8,411 bases of DNA from Clostridium sp. CAG:465. GTDB taxonomy: Bacteria > Bacillota > Clostridia > TANB77 > CAG-465. Shown one piece after another: positions 6,190 to 8,411 of this stretch. The DNA lies in assembly GCA_000433755.1 (NCBI GenBank), contig FR891237.1, positions 1 to 8,411 of the forward strand, read 5' to 3'. The notes below the pieces were generated by a model. It made no database searches. It was not told where the DNA came from and was given only the letters and a program-made list of their open reading frames with translations. Every line of letters starts with the position of its first letter. The stretch's first letter is position 1. A program made the translations under genes and the position numbers.

Positions 6190-7374
6190 CTAGACTTGAA
6201 ATTCACAAGTATTTAATAACCTTATCCCTTCATTTTTAATATTTATAGCTGCATTAAGATCTCTATCTATTATATTTCCGCAGAAATAACATCTATATAT
6301 TCTTTGAGAAAGTCTAAGATGTTTCTTCTTTTTTCCACATCTTGAACATTTTTTAGAACTTGGAAACCATTTATTTATTTTAATTACTTTATTTTCAAAT
6401 TTATACAACAGCCTTTTAACAAAACTGTTAAAACTAGTGTTGTAGGCATTTTTACCTCTTCCTAGTTTATATACAATTTCCTTAATTGAAAGATCTTCAA
6501 TGATAACATAATAATAATTTTTAGAAAGAGTATAAGACAACTTATTTAACATTTCTTTTCTGATGTTAACAACATTTCTATGGATTTTTCTTAATTTGTT
6601 AATGGATTTCCAGTAATTTTTAGAAAATTTTTTCTTTCTATTAACATAGTTTTGAATAATTGGAATTTTATCAAGAAGAATAAAATAACTATTTGAATAT
6701 TTAGGAATAAAACCATCACTTGAAACAAAAATATCGCCTATTTTAAAGTCTAAACCGACCACTTTATTTTCATTTTTTATAGAATATATATCGTCATTTT
6801 TATCTATTTTTTCGTATTCAAATACAATAGAAATAAAAAATTTACCTTTTTTATCTTCAAAAATTATAGCTCGTTTAATTTTGAAATTACTTGGAATTTC
6901 ACGCATCCCTCTAACCTTAATAAAACCAACTTTAGGTAAACGTATTTTATTGTTAACAATTCTAATATTATTATTAACTTGACTTGTTGTATATGAATGT
7001 TTATCATTTCTGCCTTTAAATTTAGGAAGATTAGACTTTCCTCTGTAAAACAACTCCATTCCTCTAACAAGATTACTATATTCTGCACAAATAGCAAGAG
7101 AGTCGACTTTTTTATAGTTTTCATTTGAGTTTTTTAATTTGGAAATTTTTGGCATTTTATGTTCCTTAGCAAACTTTTTATCATCAAAATATTTATATGA
7201 TTTAAGACATTTTTCCACTTCATTGTTATATTTTTTTAAATTTTCTAGCTCTATAGAAAGAAGAGTGTTAAACATATATCTACACATTATAAAAGTTAAA
7301 TATATTAAATTAGTTTGTGATTTATTTGGATAGGCCCTAAAGGTAAAAGTTTTGTATTTTATAAATTTCTCCAT
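6190..7374 (-). CDS. tnpB: TnpB RNA-guided nuclease (IS200/IS605-type)
   Basis: TnpB is the RuvC-type nuclease ancestor of Cas12 proteins. It uses an omega-RNA to cut DNA next to a transposon-associated motif and helps keep the element in place. The 394-residue product starts FIKYKTFTFRAYPNKSQ, typical of the OrfB N-terminal domain. RuvC residues are all present: D209 in VVGLDFKIGD, E293 in VIIEDLS and D372 in DRDLNAAINI. The zinc ribbon is C343, C346, C362 and C365. The length is within the usual range, with no stop or frameshift, so it should be active. A longer in-frame reading to 7479 is rejected because it would start inside the terminator hairpin and its extra 35 residues are not family-like. 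The chosen ATG has no Shine-Dalgarno but sits at the expected transcription start of a good promoter. Confidence 0.95.
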   Translation of the reverse strand: MEKFIKYKTFTFRAYPNKSQTNLIYLTFIMCRYMFNTLLSIELENLKKYNNEVEKCLKSYKYFDDKKFAKEHKMPKISKLKNSNENYKKVDSLAICAEYSNLVRGMELFYRGKSNLPKFKGRNDKHSYTTSQVNNNIRIVNNKIRLPKVGFIKVRGMREIPSNFKIKRAIIFEDKKGKFFISIVFEYEKIDKNDDIYSIKNENKVVGLDFKIGDIFVSSDGFIPKYSNSYFILLDKIPIIQNYVNRKKKFSKNYWKSINKLRKIHRNVVNIRKEMLNKLSYTLSKNYYYVIIEDLSIKEIVYKLGRGKNAYNTSFNSFVKRLLYKFENKVIKINKWFPSSKKCSRCGKKKKHLRLSQRIYRCYFCGNIIDRDLNAAINIKNEGIRLLNTCEFQV

Positions 7375-7380
7375 AATAAA

Positions 7381-7409
7381 ATTATAGCAGTTTATTTTAA
7401 AAATCACAA
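7381..7409 (-). promoter_or_regulatory. tnpB promoter with extended -10, predicting a leaderless mRNA
   Basis: On the minus strand, TTGTGA (7409-7404), a 17-base spacer and TATAAT (7386-7381) form a sigma-A-type promoter, with TGC directly before the -10 box as an extended -10. Standard spacing puts +1 at about 7374, the A of the tnpB start codon. No purine-rich ribosome binding site precedes that ATG. Confidence 0.65.
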
Positions 7410-7456
7410 GAAAGTTGGCATCGTAAATATTGTCTAGTTTTGTTGAAAAATAGCAT

Positions 7457-7494
7457 AAAAAAGTGTAAAAAATATGCATCGCATATTTTTTACA
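7457..7494 (-). terminator. Terminator of the minus-strand DUF1980-like gene
   Basis: Bases 7464-7477 and 7481-7494 form a 14-bp perfect stem (arms TGTAAAAAATATGC and its complement) with loop ATC. Read on the minus strand, it starts 3 bases after the TAG stop of the 7498-7995 gene and is followed by C and six T (7462-7457). This is the remaining inner part of the longer palindrome split by the tnpB element. Confidence 0.8.
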
Positions 7495-7504
7495 AAACTA
7501 ACTC
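7485..7504 (+). repeat. Right arm of the split terminator palindrome
   Basis: Exact reverse complement of 5786-5805. It overlaps the last codon and stop of the minus-strand gene (TAG at 7500-7498), just as the left arm follows the pilC stop. Before the insertion, the two convergent genes would have ended on opposite sides of one shared hairpin. Confidence 0.85.
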
Positions 7505-7995
7505 TGGGGGAGGTTTTCGACGTATGTGTTTGCTGGTGCTGTTATTTTTTTTATGTTTCCTACTTTTATTACTGGCATTGTTTCGTTGTATTCGCCTTTT
7601 ATAATTACTCCTGTTATTTCTACCCATTCGTTGTCAAGGAGTTTGTTTGTGTCTTTGTAGTCGCATAAAAATCCTGCTACTGTGTCCTCATTGTTTGATA
7701 TGGTATTTCTTCCGCATACAAAATAGTTTTCTTTAAAGTCTGGCATTTTAAATACAAATCCGCTTATTTTTACTGTTTTACCTACATTTGCATCTATGTT
7801 TGTATGAATTTCTTTTAAAGTTTTTGTAAAGTTTTCGTCTGTAAATGTGTAATCGTATTTTCCTGTATTTTTTGATACAACATTTTCTGTTTTAGAATTT
7901 GTGCCAAATTCAATAATTGTAACTATAGCGAGTGCTACTAAAAAACATGCAAATAATATTTTTTTAAAATCTAACTTGAAATTTAAAACGAACAT
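7498..7995 (-). CDS. Membrane-anchored DUF1980/YcgQ-like protein
   Basis: The 165-residue product has one N-terminal membrane helix (about 13-28) after a short basic segment, then an extracytoplasmic domain. The domain follows the pattern of the C-terminal part of the YcgQ/TIGR03943 family: FTDENFTKTLKEIHTNI, then VGKTVKISGFVFKMPDFKEN, FVCGRNT, VAGFLCDY, WVEITGVI and PVIKVGNIKKI, an OB-fold-like beta series. YcgQ proteins are usually longer, with several N-terminal helices, and work with a DUF318 permease (YcgR); neither is visible here. The Cys-Cys pair I recall for the family is not present; single cysteines occur in FVCG and FLCDY. A weak AGGTG site lies 7 bases upstream and a -10-like TATAAT at 8027-8022. 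The family call is fairly firm; the function is unknown. Confidence 0.78.
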   Translation of the reverse strand: MFVLNFKLDFKKILFACFLVALAIVTIIEFGTNSKTENVVSKNTGKYDYTFTDENFTKTLKEIHTNIDANVGKTVKISGFVFKMPDFKENYFVCGRNTISNNEDTVAGFLCDYKDTNKLLDNEWVEITGVIIKGEYNETMPVIKVGNIKKITAPANTYVENLPQS

Positions 7996-8021
7996 AAATA
8001 TACACCTATCCTATTTTTTAT

Positions 8022-8027
8022 ATTATA
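8022..8027 (-). promoter_or_regulatory. Possible -10 box for the DUF1980-like gene
   Basis: A perfect TATAAT on the minus strand lies 26 bases before the start codon at 7995. No convincing -35 box was found at 16-18 bases upstream, where the sequence is runs of A and T. In such AT-rich DNA a lone TATAAT is weak evidence. Confidence 0.3.
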
Positions 8028-8062
8028 CTAATATATATTCATAAAAAAATTATATATTCAAA

Positions 8063-8099
8063 AATAGTAACATTAAATATTAAATTATATGTTACTATT
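8063..8099. repeat. 11-bp inverted repeat between divergent genes
   Basis: AATAGTAACAT (8063-8073) and its exact complement ATGTTACTATT (8089-8099) surround a 15-base AT spacer. The right arm doubles as the left end of the MITE-like element, and AATAGTAAC recurs at 8266-8274, giving three copies within about 210 bases. It could be an operator for the divergent genes or a trace of nested insertions. Confidence 0.5.
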
Positions 8100-8274
8100 C
8101 AGACTAGTAGGTAGAATTCCGAAATTACAAAAAGTGCGTCAACGTGGCGTTACAAGCCGCTTGGAAATAATTATTATAAGTTAAAAAAACTACGAAATTA
8201 AATTTATTATGTATATTATAATATAGATAAAAAATAATTTTGTGCTTTTAACTAGTCCTAGTTTGAATAGTAAC
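8091..8274. mobile_element. MITE-like element with 17-bp terminal inverted repeats
   Basis: The left end GTTACTATTCAGACTAG (8091-8107) matches the reverse complement of the right end (8258-8274) at 16 of 17 positions. The 184-bp interior has no transposase or long reading frame and includes a GC-rich patch at 8134-8164, unlike its surroundings. The flanks begin with a possible imperfect 9-base target duplication, AAATTATAT (8082-8090) and AAATTATTC (8275-8283), with 7 of 9 matching. I do not recognise the parent transposon. The element occupies most of the otherwise gene-free 7996-8390 region. Confidence 0.6.
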
Positions 8275-8304
8275 AAATTATTCATAAAAATTAGTTATGT
8301 AGTA

Positions 8305-8332
8305 TTGCATTTTTTTTTTTTTAGTGTATACT
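8305..8332 (+). promoter_or_regulatory. Promoter with a 13-T spacer tract
   Basis: TTGCAT (8305-8310), 16 bases and TATACT (8327-8332) form a plausible sigma-A-type promoter for the gene starting at 8391, with +1 near 8339 and a leader of about 50 bases. The spacer is dominated by an unbroken run of 13 T (8310-8322), so length changes in this run would change the -35/-10 spacing directly. Confidence 0.55.
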
Positions 8333-8390
8333 GGGTGTGTTAATAATATATACAAATATGTTATACAAAAGAAAGAGAGGAAAAAGATAT

Positions 8391-8411
8391 ATGAAAAAAG
8401 TAGAAAAAGAA
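8391..8411 (+). CDS. Start of a gene cut by the window edge (partial)
   Basis: MKKVEKE is read up to the window end. A purine-rich AGAGAGG (8374-8380) lies about 10 bases before the ATG and a promoter lies at 8305-8332. The basic start could lead into many kinds of protein. Seven residues do not allow a family call. Confidence 0.55.

Larger units (their letters stand above)
5806..7463 (-). mobile_element. tnpB-only IS200/IS605-like element inserted in a terminator hairpin
   Basis: The boundaries are inferred from the interrupted palindrome and the flanking 10-bp direct repeat (5796-5805 and 7464-7473), so each true junction is uncertain within ten bases. The insert of about 1.66 kb holds tnpB (minus strand), 384 bases downstream of its stop and 89 bases upstream of its start. 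No Y1 HUH transposase (tnpA) or serine recombinase is present, so movement would need an enzyme in trans. The ends have no terminal inverted repeats. A strong subterminal hairpin lies about 17 bases inside the pilC-side end, as expected of IS200/IS605 right ends. A duplicated flank is not normal for this family, so the repeat may instead reflect similarity between element end and target. Another IS type carrying tnpB is possible. Confidence 0.72.

Noticed and set aside
5806..7463. Hidden tnpA transposase or remnant
   Set aside because: No frame on either strand outside tnpB shows an HUH or Y1 tyrosine motif; the noncoding parts are full of stops.
7375..7479. Longer N-terminus for tnpB starting at 7479
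   Set aside because: That ATG lies in the loop and stem of the terminator hairpin and upstream of the likely promoter; the extra residues do not resemble TnpB.
8111..8170. Small gene inside the MITE-like element
   Set aside because: An 18-20 residue open stretch preceded by a stop, without start codon or ribosome binding site; noted only as a possible coding remnant.

Overview
The window is strongly AT-rich DNA with Shine-Dalgarno-led genes, many ATG and one GTG start, and a type IV pilus (T4P) operon of Gram-positive type: there are no outer-membrane secretin or alignment genes. This points to a low-GC Bacillota, most likely a Clostridia-like anaerobe. I cannot name a genus from the sequence alone.

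Region 1 (about 1-5781, + strand) is the tail of an upstream gene, then a leader with two stable hairpins, then six tightly packed genes. The first three encode prepilin-like proteins. The first of these is a fusion: it begins with the cysteine-rich N-terminal half of a prepilin peptidase and continues, in place of the catalytic half, into a complete PilV/GspI-like prepilin. A PilW/GspJ-like and a very short PilX/GspK-like minor prepilin follow with overlapping reading frames. Then come the motor genes pilB (extension ATPase), pilT (retraction ATPase) and pilC (inner-membrane platform). Together they could make a minor-pilin tip complex and the motor that extends and retracts the fibre. The major pilin, PilM/N/O and an active prepilin peptidase are not in the window.

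Region 2 (5782-7497) lies between the convergent ends of pilC and a minus-strand gene. It holds a tnpB-only element of the IS200/IS605-like type on the minus strand, with intact RuvC catalytic residues, a structured downstream region likely to be its omega-RNA, and a promoter placed so that the mRNA should be leaderless. Two 20-bp arms of one perfect palindrome lie on either side of the element and a 10-bp direct repeat borders it. Removing the insert and one repeat copy restores a 24-bp perfect stem with a 3-nt loop, so the element appears to have split a bidirectional terminator.

Region 3 (7498-8411) holds a minus-strand gene for a membrane-anchored DUF1980/YcgQ-like protein, then a divergent intergenic region with a MITE-like element of about 184 bp with 17-bp terminal inverted repeats. 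Last is a promoter whose spacer is a 13-T homopolymer, driving the start of a gene that runs off the window. No rRNA, tRNA or CRISPR array was seen.
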